A stretch of 6,535 nt of DNA from Bacillota bacterium (lineage in GTDB: Bacteria; Bacillota_E; JAJZYS01; JAILZS01). The translations under genes and the position numbers were made by a program. The notes under the pieces were generated by a model. The model was not told the DNA's origin and did no database searches. It was given only the letters and a program-made list of their open reading frames with translations. The stretch is from contig JAKASY010000116.1 of the NCBI GenBank assembly GCA_021817625.1, positions 1 through 6,535 of the forward strand, written 5' to 3'. Shown here piece after piece: positions 1 through 6,213 of the stretch (positions within the stretch are counted from its first letter, which is position 1; every line of letters starts with the position of its first letter).

Positions 1-874
1 GATCTAACCACCGTTGGGCCAGGGCGAACACGATGATGTGCGGGATGGTGGCGATCGTCGTGGCTGCGAAGAGCGGTCCCCACGACGTGGTGTGCTCGCC
101 GATGAACAGCTCGAGGGCGATCGGCAGGGTGCGCCGGGCCGGCGTGTTGATCATCGTGATCGCGAGCGCGTACTCGTCCCACGAGGCGTTGAACGTGAAC
201 ATCGCCACCGTGACGAGGGCCGGCACCGAGAGCGGCAGGATGAGGCGCCACAGAAGGCCCCACTCGCGCACGCCGTCCAGGCGCATCGCCTCCTCGAGCT
301 GGCGGGGCACACCCTGGAAGAAGTTGCGCAGGAGGAAGGTGTTGAAGGGGATGTTCCCGGCCGCGTACAGGAGGGCGAGGCCGATGCGCGTGTTGAGCAG
401 GCCGAGGTCCTTCATCAGGAGGTACTGGGGCAGGACGAGGAGCACGGCGGGGACGGCCAGGGCGCCGAGGAGGAAGTAGAACAGCACGTCCTTGCCCCAG
501 AACTGGTAGCGCGCGAAGCCGTACGCGGTGAGGGCGGACAGGAAGGTCGTGACGGCGATGGTCGGAAAGGCGACGTAGACGCTGTTCAGGAAGTAGCCGG
601 AGAAGTCGTTCTCCGCCCAGGCCTGGATGTAGTTGATGAAGGTCGGGTGGGCCGGCACGAGCACGGGCGGGAACGAGAGCACCTCGGACGTGGGCTGCAG
701 GGAGAGCGAGACCATGTAGGCGATCGGGAAGATGGAGATGAGGCTCAGGAAGGCGACGAGGAGAAGGCGCGTGCCGGTCGAGCTGCCCGCGACAAGGCGC
801 AGGCGCATGGGCTTGCGCGCCGGCCTCGGCCGCACTGCCGTCTCGCGCTCGAGGACACCCGCCGCGCTAGCCAT
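1..874 (-). CDS. Carbohydrate ABC transporter permease, MalG type (3' end cut off)
   Basis: Inner-membrane permease of a CUT1-type (maltose/oligosaccharide) ABC importer, expected to pair with the MalF-type protein encoded just upstream. The visible 291 codons begin with a basic, Pro/Arg-rich cytoplasmic tail (about residues 10-36). Hydrophobic segments follow at about 37-58, 95-118, 131-153, 165-182, 216-240 and 268-286. The cytoplasmic EAA loop that docks on the ATPase is clear: E194-E195-A196, D200-G201, then LILP ending at P214. The ATG at 874 overlaps the stop of the upstream permease by 8 bases (ATGGCTAG), which suggests translational coupling. The reading frame is open at position 1. 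MalG proteins usually end shortly after a motif like the AQRW seen at residues 286-289, so probably only some 10-20 residues are missing. Family assignment is firm; the substrate is unknown. Confidence 0.93.
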   Translation of the reverse strand, partial: MASAAGVLERETAVRPRPARKPMRLRLVAGSSTGTRLLLVAFLSLISIFPIAYMVSLSLQPTSEVLSFPPVLVPAHPTFINYIQAWAENDFSGYFLNSVYVAFPTIAVTTFLSALTAYGFARYQFWGKDVLFYFLLGALAVPAVLLVLPQYLLMKDLGLLNTRIGLALLYAAGNIPFNTFLLRNFFQGVPRQLEEAMRLDGVREWGLLWRLILPLSVPALVTVAMFTFNASWDEYALAITMINTPARRTLPIALELFIGEHTTSWGPLFAATTIATIPHIIVFALAQRWLD

Positions 875-1847
875 TCTCGGCCCACCGCCGGCGGAACAGC
901 CGCAGCTGGAAGACGGTCACGCCCAGGAGCACGACGCCCATGAGGGTGGAGATCGCGGCCGAGTAGCCGAAGTTGAAGTCGGTCCAGGCCTGCTGGAACG
1001 TGTACGTGAGGATCACCCCGGTCGTGTTGTACGGCCCGCCCGCCGTCAGGAGGAGGATCGAGAGGAAGGCCTGGACCCCGCCGATGATCAGCATCGCCAG
1101 GACGAACGTGACCGTCGGCCAGACCATCGGCACGATCACGTACCACCAGTGCCTGAGGCCGCGCGCGCCGTCGACGTAGCCCGCCTCCTGGACCTCCTTG
1201 GGAAGGCCGCTCAGGGCGGCGAGGAACATCACCATCGACCAGCCGACGCCCTTCCACACGGCGAGCAGCCAGATGACGACGTCCGCGGTCCACGTGTACT
1301 GCAGCCAGAACACCTGCACCTTGGGACCCAGGAAGTCCTCGAGCAGGGCGTTGGCGATGCCGCCCTGGGCGTTGAACAGGTAGGCGAACACGAAGCTCAC
1401 GACCACCCACGAGGTGATCACGGGCAGATAGATGAGGGTGCGCCACAAGCCCTGCAGGGGCAGCCGCCTGACCAGGAGATGGGCGGCGGCGAAGCCCAGG
1501 AGCATCTGGGCAGGCACGGTCATGACCACGTACAGCACGTTGTTCCAGGCCGACTGCAGGAGGACCGGGTCGTGAAACGCCTGGATGTAGTTCTGAAGGC
1601 CCACGAACGGGCTCACCGCGCCGGGCATGACGCTCCAGTTGAAGAAGCTCACGTCGATCTGCTTGAGCAGCGGGTAGACGGCGAACAGGGAGAAGTAGGC
1701 CAGGCCCGGGAAGATGAGGAGGTACGGCAGAAGGCGCTGGCCGAGGCTGCGGCGCTGGCCCCGGCCGCCGGCGGCCGACGAGAGAAGGCGCCGTCCGGAG
1801 AACGGCGCCCTCTCGGGGGCCGCCGGGGCGTGCCCCACGGTGGCCAC
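867..1847 (-). CDS. Carbohydrate ABC transporter permease, MalF type
   Basis: A 326-residue membrane permease that forms the translocation channel with the MalG-type partner. Residues 1-38 are a basic cytoplasmic tail. Hydrophobic segments lie at about 39-60, 101-126, 137-158, 188-212, 243-265 and 295-318, as in short CUT1 permeases without the large MalF periplasmic domain. The EAA loop runs from E218 to P240, with E221-A222-G223 and D226-G227 as the conserved core. The start chosen is GTG at 1847, whose first base is the last base of the TAG stop of the binding-protein gene. A longer open frame runs upstream to 2114, but that part lies wholly inside the binding-protein gene in another frame and has low-complexity shadow composition. 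A GTG three codons later (1838) is an alternative start. No strong ribosome binding site precedes either, which fits coupled reinitiation. Confidence 0.93.
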   Translation of the reverse strand: MATVGHAPAAPERAPFSGRRLLSSAAGGRGQRRSLGQRLLPYLLIFPGLAYFSLFAVYPLLKQIDVSFFNWSVMPGAVSPFVGLQNYIQAFHDPVLLQSAWNNVLYVVMTVPAQMLLGFAAAHLLVRRLPLQGLWRTLIYLPVITSWVVVSFVFAYLFNAQGGIANALLEDFLGPKVQVFWLQYTWTADVVIWLLAVWKGVGWSMVMFLAALSGLPKEVQEAGYVDGARGLRHWWYVIVPMVWPTVTFVLAMLIIGGVQAFLSILLLTAGGPYNTTGVILTYTFQQAWTDFNFGYSAAISTLMGVVLLGVTVFQLRLFRRRWAENG

Positions 1848-3118
1848 TAGCCGTTCTGGTCGAGCAGGGTCTGGGCCTGTTGCGCCGCCTGGTTCATCGC
1901 CGCGGAGACCGACATCTTGCCGTGCAGTGCCGCCTCGAGGTCGTTCGAGAACGCGGTGTCGATCTGGTTGTAGGCCGGCGAGGGGATGCGCGCCTCGGCC
2001 GTGAGCAGCTGCTTGGCGAACGGGGCGTAGTAGGCCTGGATCTTCGTCTCGCTCGCGCCCGCCGACTTCAGGACCGACATCTGGCCGGCCTTGGCCATCT
2101 CGTTCTGGGCCCACGGCGAGAGGAGGAACTGGACGAACGCCTCGGCCGCGGCCGCGTGCTTCGTGCCGGCCGGGATGACGACGTCCTCACCGCCCACGAC
2201 GGAGTGCGGCAGGACCTGCATGCCGTACTGCAGCTTCGGGAAGCTGGACTGGTAGAAGGCCGAGCCCCACGGGCCGTCCAGGTACATGGCGGAGATGCCC
2301 TTGGGGAAGGCCGACTCGCCGCCCACCGTGCCGGTGCCGCCAAGGATGTCCGGGTTCACGTCGCCGCTCTTGAGCAGGTGGTAGATGTCCGTGAGGATGG
2401 AGATCGTCCTGGGCGAGTTGAGGTAGCCCTCCGCCTTGGTGAAGGTCGAGTTCGTGATCGAGCCGCCGCCGCTCCAGATCAGGGGGTCGACGCTCCACAT
2501 GTCGGTGCCCTGGACGTCAAGCCCGTACTGCTTCTTGGCCGGGTTGGTGAGCTTGACCGCGTCCTGGAAGATCTGCGTCAAGGTGGTCGGCGGGGTCTTG
2601 ATGCCGGCGGCCTGGAAGTCGGCCTTGTTCCAGAACAGCACCTGGGTGTTGGTGTCAAGCGGCAGCCCGTAGTAGGCGCCCTTGTAGTAGTTGGTGGAGA
2701 GGCTTCCGGGGTACACGCTCTTCGACAGCTTGGCGAACGCCGGCATGGACTTGCTGAGCGGCAGGAGCACGCCCTGCTTGGCGAGCTGGGGCACCCAGAT
2801 GATGTCCGAGCGGACGACGTCGGGGGGGTTTCCCGCCGCGGCCGAGGCCACGATCTTGCTCAGGAGCTCGCCGTAGGGGTAGACGTCGGAGACCACCTTG
2901 ATGCCGGGGTGCTCCGCCTCGAACTTGGGGATGACGATCTTCGCCATCGTGGACGCCTCGGCGTCCGTCGTGTTGTAGGCGTTCCAGAACTGCAGGGTGA
3001 TGGTCGCGCCCGCGCGGCGGGCGTGGTGGGCGGACGCCACGCCCGCTCCCGCCGACATGCCGAGCATCGCCACCGAGACCGCGGTCGCGCCGACTGCCGC
3101 CAGGCGTCGTCGAGTCAT
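1847..3118 (-). CDS. Extracellular solute-binding protein (family 1) of a sugar ABC transporter, with a non-lipoprotein signal peptide
   Basis: A 423-residue substrate-capture protein for the two permeases that follow. Residues 1-30 are an export signal: T-R-R-R-L, a hydrophobic stretch from A7 to about V27, then A-S-A before H31, which suits signal peptidase I. T-R-R-x-L also resembles a Tat motif. There is no cysteine anywhere in the protein, hence no lipobox. The mature part opens with ITLQFWNAY and continues with features of this family: a PKFEAEHPGIKV-like segment, an AAGNPPDVV segment, a glycine-rich hinge (WSGGGS) and a late FVQFLLSP segment. ATG 3118 is preceded by GGAGGTG (3138-3132) about 13 bases away. 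The next upstream in-frame ATG (3271) would run into the regulator gene and lacks a signal peptide at its N-terminus, so it is rejected. The sugar bound cannot be inferred. Confidence 0.93.
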   Translation of the reverse strand: MTRRRLAAVGATAVSVAMLGMSAGAGVASAHHARRAGATITLQFWNAYNTTDAEASTMAKIVIPKFEAEHPGIKVVSDVYPYGELLSKIVASAAAGNPPDVVRSDIIWVPQLAKQGVLLPLSKSMPAFAKLSKSVYPGSLSTNYYKGAYYGLPLDTNTQVLFWNKADFQAAGIKTPPTTLTQIFQDAVKLTNPAKKQYGLDVQGTDMWSVDPLIWSGGGSITNSTFTKAEGYLNSPRTISILTDIYHLLKSGDVNPDILGGTGTVGGESAFPKGISAMYLDGPWGSAFYQSSFPKLQYGMQVLPHSVVGGEDVVIPAGTKHAAAAEAFVQFLLSPWAQNEMAKAGQMSVLKSAGASETKIQAYYAPFAKQLLTAEARIPSPAYNQIDTAFSNDLEAALHGKMSVSAAMNQAAQQAQTLLDQNG

Positions 3119-3192
3119 AGGCAACTCACTCCACCTCCGAAGCGCTTTTCTCGCTTGCTCGAAGATCCATGCTCCGGGCGGGGGGCCGGCCC
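3119..3192 (-). promoter_or_regulatory. Leader between regulator and binding-protein genes, with ribosome binding site and AAGCGCTT palindrome
   Basis: This 74-base gap separates the regulator stop from the binding-protein start. On the minus strand it holds a Shine-Dalgarno sequence GGAGGTG (3138-3132). Immediately upstream is the perfect 8-base palindrome AAGCGCTT (3147-3140). A palindrome centred on CG with flanking A and T is the core of many LacI-family operators, including the cre site of CcpA, so it could be an operator for a regulator encoded elsewhere. The ROK protein next door could also bind here, but its operator is not known. No convincing -35/-10 pair is visible. Transcription may therefore read through from the regulator, or start from a promoter I cannot recognise. 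Confidence 0.35.
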
Positions 3193-4377
3193 TCAGGCCA
3201 GCACCATGTCCCGTACGTCCCGGGGGAAGAGAACGTGGTCGAAGACCAGGCTCGCGGCTCCCCGCGCCCACTTCACGTCGTCCCAGTCATCCACGACGAA
3301 CGTGACGTCGTCGGCCTGCGGGTCCATGGCGTAGCGGCGAAAGCCCGACGCCACGGCGTCCGTGAACAGGGGGCCGGCCTGCACGCCCTCGCCCGAGAGG
3401 ACGATGGCCTCGGGAGCGAACAGGCTGCACAGGCCGCCGATGGCGCGCGAGAGCTCCCGCGCCGCCTCCGCGTACACGAGGTCGGCGTCGGGGTCGCCCG
3501 CGCCCAGGCGGCGGCGCAGCTCCTCGATGTCGACCTCGCGCCCGGTGCGCGAGGCGTAGCGGGCCGTAAGGGCCGCGTCGGACAGGCCGGTCTCGAGGCA
3601 GCCCGAGCGGCCGCACGTGCAGGGTGGGCCGAACGGGAACCAGGGCAGGTGGCCGAGCTCGGCGGCGCCGCCGCGGCTGCCGCGGTAGACGCCGCCGTCC
3701 AGGACCACGCCCAGGCCGATGCCACGGCCGACGGTGACGACGAGGAAGTTGCGCCAGTGCTGGCCCAGGCCGAACAGGGCCTGGTCCTGGGCGAGGACGT
3801 TGACGTCGTTGTCGACCCACAGGGCGCCGCCGAGGGCCCGGCGCAGGCGTCGGCCGATCGGCACCTCCGCCCAGCCGAGGGGCGGCGAGCGGCGCATGGC
3901 GCCCGTGGCGATGTCGACGACGCCGGGCACGGCGAGGCCGACCCCCAGGGGCTGGCCGGGCAGGCCGCCGCGCCCGCGAAGCGCCTGGATCTCGCGCGCC
4001 ATCTGACGCAGCGCGGCGTCCGGCTCGGCCGTATCGATGGCGACCCGCTCCTGGGCGAGGATGCTCCCGGCGAAGTCGACCACCGCTAGGGAGGCCGCGC
4101 CATTCTGCAGGCGCACGCCCACGGCGTGCCCGAACTCAGAACGCAGCGCCAGGAGGCCAGGGCGGCGCCCGCCGGTGGACGCGCCCACCGCGGCCTGAGC
4201 AACCATGCCGTCGGCGATGAGGGCGTTTGTGATCTGGACGATCGTGGGAAAGGCCAGGTTGGTCTCGCGCTCGATCGTCGGCCGGGCCACGCGGCCATGC
4301 TTACGGATCACCGCCAGCACCGCGGCTCGGTTGCGGTGGCGAATCCAGGCATGGGCGCGCGACCCGCCTCGGTTCAC
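3193..4377 (-). CDS. ROK-family transcriptional regulator (NagC/XylR type)
   Basis: A 394-residue DNA-binding sugar sensor, probably controlling the transporter operon that follows. Residues about 16-75 are a winged helix-turn-helix (helices around V30-E38 and F43-D56, wing ending in GGRRPG at 69-74). The rest is the ROK sugar-kinase fold: D189-N190-D191-N193, then G236-G237 and E240-L-G-H243, which contact sugar in this family. The zinc motif C253-T-C255-G-R-S-G-C260-L-E262 follows, with H243 the usual fourth ligand. The N-terminal phosphate loop is degenerate (RLQNGAA at 89-95 in place of DxGxT), as expected for a regulator rather than a kinase. The start is GTG 4377, six bases after a near-perfect AAGGAGG. 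An in-frame ATG at 4449 would place this ribosome binding site inside the gene, so it is rejected. Role and family are strong; the effector sugar is unknown. Confidence 0.9.
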   Translation of the reverse strand: MNRGGSRAHAWIRHRNRAAVLAVIRKHGRVARPTIERETNLAFPTIVQITNALIADGMVAQAAVGASTGGRRPGLLALRSEFGHAVGVRLQNGAASLAVVDFAGSILAQERVAIDTAEPDAALRQMAREIQALRGRGGLPGQPLGVGLAVPGVVDIATGAMRRSPPLGWAEVPIGRRLRRALGGALWVDNDVNVLAQDQALFGLGQHWRNFLVVTVGRGIGLGVVLDGGVYRGSRGGAAELGHLPWFPFGPPCTCGRSGCLETGLSDAALTARYASRTGREVDIEELRRRLGAGDPDADLVYAEAARELSRAIGGLCSLFAPEAIVLSGEGVQAGPLFTDAVASGFRRYAMDPQADDVTFVVDDWDDVKWARGAASLVFDHVLFPRDVRDMVLA

Positions 4378-4383
4378 CCTCTC

Positions 4384-4390
4384 CCTCCTT
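4384..4390 (-). promoter_or_regulatory. Ribosome binding site that sets the GTG start of the ROK regulator
   Basis: Read on the minus strand the sequence is AAGGAGG, then six bases, then GTG at 4377. It matches the anti-Shine-Dalgarno core fully at good spacing and decides the start in favour of GTG over the more distant ATG at 4449. Confidence 0.75.
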
Positions 4391-4420
4391 TCGATGAAAC
4401 CAATCTTAAGTGACACACAC

Positions 4421-4449
4421 AAAGTAGGAGCGTGCACATTCGCTGACAA
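4421..4449 (-). promoter_or_regulatory. Possible housekeeping-type promoter for the ROK regulator and transporter operon
   Basis: On the minus strand TTGTCA (4449-4444, five of six matches to TTGACA) is followed after exactly 17 bases by TACTTT (4426-4421, three of six matches to TATAAT). The start site would be near 4414, leaving a leader of about 37 bases before the regulator GTG. The location in the AT-rich dip and the spacing support it; the weak -10 box does not. Confidence 0.35.
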
Positions 4450-4751
4450 CCGCCTCTATTTCCGCTGTCGTGCCATCTCGCAGAATTGTCTATACCGTTC
4501 GCCGATTCTCGCGTTGTATCGGGGCTTATCGTGTTCTGAGGGTCCGCGTCCGTGGGCTCAGGGCCCGCGCCTCGGCGTCGAGGCCCTCCCCGGGCGGCCA
4601 TGGACATGCGGACGGGGTGCGGAATCGGCCCGCGACGCCCCGACTTTCTTGCCATCATGTACAAAGGGCGACGGCGCGCATGGATGCCTTCGCTCCCGCC
4701 GCGCGCGCCCCTCCGTGCCGCCTCCGCGCCGACCCGTGCCGGCGCGAGCCC

Positions 4752-5651
4752 TCAGGCGGGGTCCAGCGCCACCGCCGTGCGGGCGACCACCTCCGGGTCG
4801 GCCACGACGTCGACGGACACGATCCGCCCGTCCGCGACGCCGAAGCGGAAGACCGCGCGGGGTCGCCCGCCCGGCGCCCAGACGGCCCCTGGCGCGCCCT
4901 CGACCAGGGCGGGCGCCGCCCCCCGGGCCCGGCCCGAGAAGACGCTGGCCACAGCCTCGGCGCCGCGTACCTCGGGCGCGAGCGGCGGCGCGCCGTGGGC
5001 GTGCCGCGCCCAGGCCGACGCCACGGCGACCGGGTCCGCCCGCAGCACCGCGTCCGGCGCCAGGAGGGCGACGAGGCCCGCGAGGTCGCCCGCGCGCGAC
5101 GCGGCCAGGAAGGTGTCGACCAGCCGGCGGCGGCGCGCGCGCTCCACGCCGCCGGGCGGTGCCTCGCCTCGCAGGCGCCTGCGCCCCCGGCTCGCCATCT
5201 GGCGCGCCGCCGCTGGCGTGCGGCCGACGACGCCGGCCACCTCCTCGAACGGGACGCCGAACAGGTCGTGGAGGACGAAGCACACGCGCTCGCCGGGCGC
5301 GAGGCGGTCCAGTACCAGCAGTGCGGCACCGGCCGCCGCGTCGGCCAGCACGGCCTCCTGCTCGGGGTCGGCCGCCCGGCCCTCCGCGCCGGCGGCGGGG
5401 CTCTCCGGCAGCGGCTCCTCGCGCCGCGCCTTCCGGGCCCGGAGCATGTCGAGGCAGACGCGGGCCACCACCGTGCGCAGGAAGCCGTCCAGGTTCTCGA
5501 CGCCCTCGGGGCCGGCGCGGCTCAGGCGGAGCCAGGCCTCCTGCACCGCGTCGTCCGCCTCCGCCCATCCGCCCAGCATGCGCTGGGCGAACGCCCGCAA
5601 GGCGGGGCGATGGGTCTCGAACTCGTCCGCCAGCCACTCGCGCTCGTCCAT
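4752..5651 (-). CDS. ECF-type sigma factor with fused SnoaL-like C-terminal domain (ECF41/ECF56/SigJ type)
   Basis: A 299-residue alternative sigma factor. Residues about 9-75 form sigma region 2, with the D33-D34-A-V-Q-E38-A-W40 motif and C66-L-D-M-L-R71. Residues about 105-162 form sigma region 4, with LAPGERVCFVLHD at 117-129 and the recognition helix around P146-A153. After a short basic linker, residues about 175-290 resemble a SnoaL/NTF2-like domain: VDTFLAASRAGD early, VFRFGVADGRIVSVDVVADP late. In this group the fused domain replaces a separate anti-sigma factor and controls activity. The WLPEP and DGGG linker motifs of classical ECF41 proteins are not present as such (EEPLPESP lies at 78-85), so the ECF56-like branch is as likely. 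ATG 5651 has GGAGGA (5666-5661) nine bases upstream. It diverges from an AhpD-like gene, a standard ECF41 neighbour. Confidence 0.92.
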   Translation of the reverse strand: MDEREWLADEFETHRPALRAFAQRMLGGWAEADDAVQEAWLRLSRAGPEGVENLDGFLRTVVARVCLDMLRARKARREEPLPESPAAGAEGRAADPEQEAVLADAAAGAALLVLDRLAPGERVCFVLHDLFGVPFEEVAGVVGRTPAAARQMASRGRRRLRGEAPPGGVERARRRRLVDTFLAASRAGDLAGLVALLAPDAVLRADPVAVASAWARHAHGAPPLAPEVRGAEAVASVFSGRARGAAPALVEGAPGAVWAPGGRPRAVFRFGVADGRIVSVDVVADPEVVARTAVALDPA

Positions 5652-5681
5652 CCGTCACATTCCTCCGCTGCCATCCGTCAC
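5648..5681 (+). repeat. Perfect 11-base direct repeat, period 23, across the sigma start codon and promoter
   Basis: CCATCCGTCAC occurs at 5648-5658 and again at 5671-5681. The first copy holds the sigma start codon (complement of CAT, 5649-5651) and most of the plus-strand -35 box. The second supplies the plus-strand -10 CGTC. Either it is a small duplication that built the promoter, or it reflects the shared CGTCAC element of both boxes. Confidence 0.7.
5653..5679 (+). promoter_or_regulatory. Predicted ECF41-type promoter driving the AhpD-like gene
   Basis: CGTCACA (5653-5659), 16 bases, then CGTC (5676-5679). This matches the motif I recall for ECF41 sigma factors (TGTCACA, 16 bases, CGTC) except for the first base. 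The start site would lie near 5686, leaving a leader of about 45 bases. The -35 box sits between the ribosome binding site and start codon of the divergent sigma gene, so only the promoter's upstream edge overlaps coding sequence. Confidence 0.65.
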
Positions 5682-5687
5682 CCGAAT

Positions 5688-5714
5688 GACGAACCAATTC
5701 ACGCTCCCGTGACA
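5688..5714 (-). promoter_or_regulatory. Predicted ECF41-type promoter driving the sigma factor gene itself
   Basis: On the minus strand TGTCACG (5714-5708), 16 bases, then CGTC (5691-5688): six of seven bases of the -35 motif, the full -10 motif and the same spacer as the opposite promoter. The start would be near 5681, giving a sigma mRNA leader of about 30 bases. It implies positive autoregulation. The first base of the -35 box is also the first base of the ribosome binding site of the AhpD-like gene (AAGGAGG, 5714-5720). Confidence 0.65.
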
Positions 5715-5730
5715 AGGAGGCGACCGATCG

Positions 5731-6195
5731 ATGCGGATGCGGATGAAGAACCCGGCGGTGCTCGTCCCCGGTGCCATGGAGGCCATGCAGACGCTCGGGC
5801 CCCTGATGTACGCGGGTGCCGCCCCCGGGCGCACCGTAGGCCTCGTGCACCTGCGCGCCAGCCAGATCAACGGCTGCAGCTACTGCGTGGACAGCGGGTC
5901 CAAGGCGGCCATGAAGGAGGGCGAGACGCCCGAGCGCCTGCTCGCGGTGTCAGCCTGGCGCGAGTCGCCCCACTTCTCCGAGGCGGAGCGCGCCGCCTTG
6001 GCGCTGGCCGAGGCCGTGACCCGCCTGAGCGACAGCCCGGACCCCGTGCCCGACGGCGTATGGGCGGACGCTGCCCGCCACTATGATGAGGCCCAGCTCG
6101 GCCACCTGCTCCTAGCCGTCGCCATCAGCAACCTGTGGAACCGCCTCAACGTGCCGACGCGCCAGCCCGCGGGGGCGGTCGACTGGGCCCGGTAG
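5731..6195 (+). CDS. Carboxymuconolactone decarboxylase / AhpD-like alkylhydroperoxidase family protein
   Basis: A 154-residue cytoplasmic protein of the CMD/AhpD family, which includes thiol-dependent peroxidase partners. The core is SQINGCSYC at 44-52, giving the redox pair C49-x-x-C52, followed by the SAWRESPHFSEAERAALAL segment and a C-terminal NLWNRLNVPTRQPAG segment typical of this subfamily. The first two residues of the AhpD proton relay look changed. The position four after C52 is Gly56 where His is usual, and the position twelve before C49 is Gly37 where Glu is usual. AAGGAGG (5714-5720) lies ten bases before ATG 5731; in-frame ATGs at 5737 and 5743 are alternative starts within a tandem ATGCGG repeat. 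It is expected to be the target of the divergent sigma factor, since ECF41 genes commonly neighbour CMD, oxidoreductase or epimerase genes. Its substrate is unknown. Confidence 0.92.
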   Translation: MRMRMKNPAVLVPGAMEAMQTLGPLMYAGAAPGRTVGLVHLRASQINGCSYCVDSGSKAAMKEGETPERLLAVSAWRESPHFSEAERAALALAEAVTRLSDSPDPVPDGVWADAARHYDEAQLGHLLLAVAISNLWNRLNVPTRQPAGAVDWAR

Positions 6196-6213
6196 GCCCG
6201 GCGGCCCCCACGC

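Larger units (their letters stand above)
4378..4751. other. 374-base gap between sigma factor and ROK genes, locally AT-rich, no gene seen
   Basis: No convincing coding frame: the open frames here have shadow-like Arg/Pro/Gly composition and no ribosome binding site. By hand count 75 of 150 bases in 4391-4540 are G or C, far below the surrounding genes, which is typical of a promoter region. The half next to the sigma gene (about 4545-4751) returns to high GC. It contains a small hairpin at 4569-4584 (six-base stem, four-base loop) and a looser inverted repeat GGCGCGC/GCGCGCC (4673-4679, 4703-4709). Neither has a T-run on either strand, so neither is called a terminator, although one of them could end the sigma transcript. 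Confidence 0.6.

Noticed and set aside
1..4. GATC at the very first bases as a cloning junction
   Set aside because: A four-base site is too common to be informative, and the permease frame runs through it normally.
14..943. Long plus-strand open frame over the permease genes, rich in Glu, Arg, Gly and His
   Set aside because: It is the antisense shadow of the MalG- and MalF-type genes, whose membrane segments and EAA loops are clear on the minus strand. The same holds for the long plus-strand frames at 732-1850, 1880-3334 and 3169-4089.
4389..4415. TGTCACT on the minus strand upstream of the ROK gene as another ECF41-type promoter
   Set aside because: After the 16-base spacer the bases are GAAA, not CGTC, so only the -35-like half is present.
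4374..4664. Minus-strand 96-residue open frame upstream of the regulator
   Set aside because: No ribosome binding site, no family resemblance, and it runs through the promoter dip and the regulator's own ribosome binding site.
4470..6086. Very long plus-strand open frame across the sigma and AhpD-like genes
   Set aside because: Arg/Pro/Ala-rich shadow caused by few stops in high-GC DNA. It overlaps the sigma gene in antisense and the AhpD-like gene in another frame, and both of those have clear family motifs.
6185..6199. Perfect five-base hairpin GGGCC-N5-GGCCC over the AhpD-like stop codon as a terminator
   Set aside because: There is no T-run on either side, and such short GC hairpins are expected by chance in this composition.
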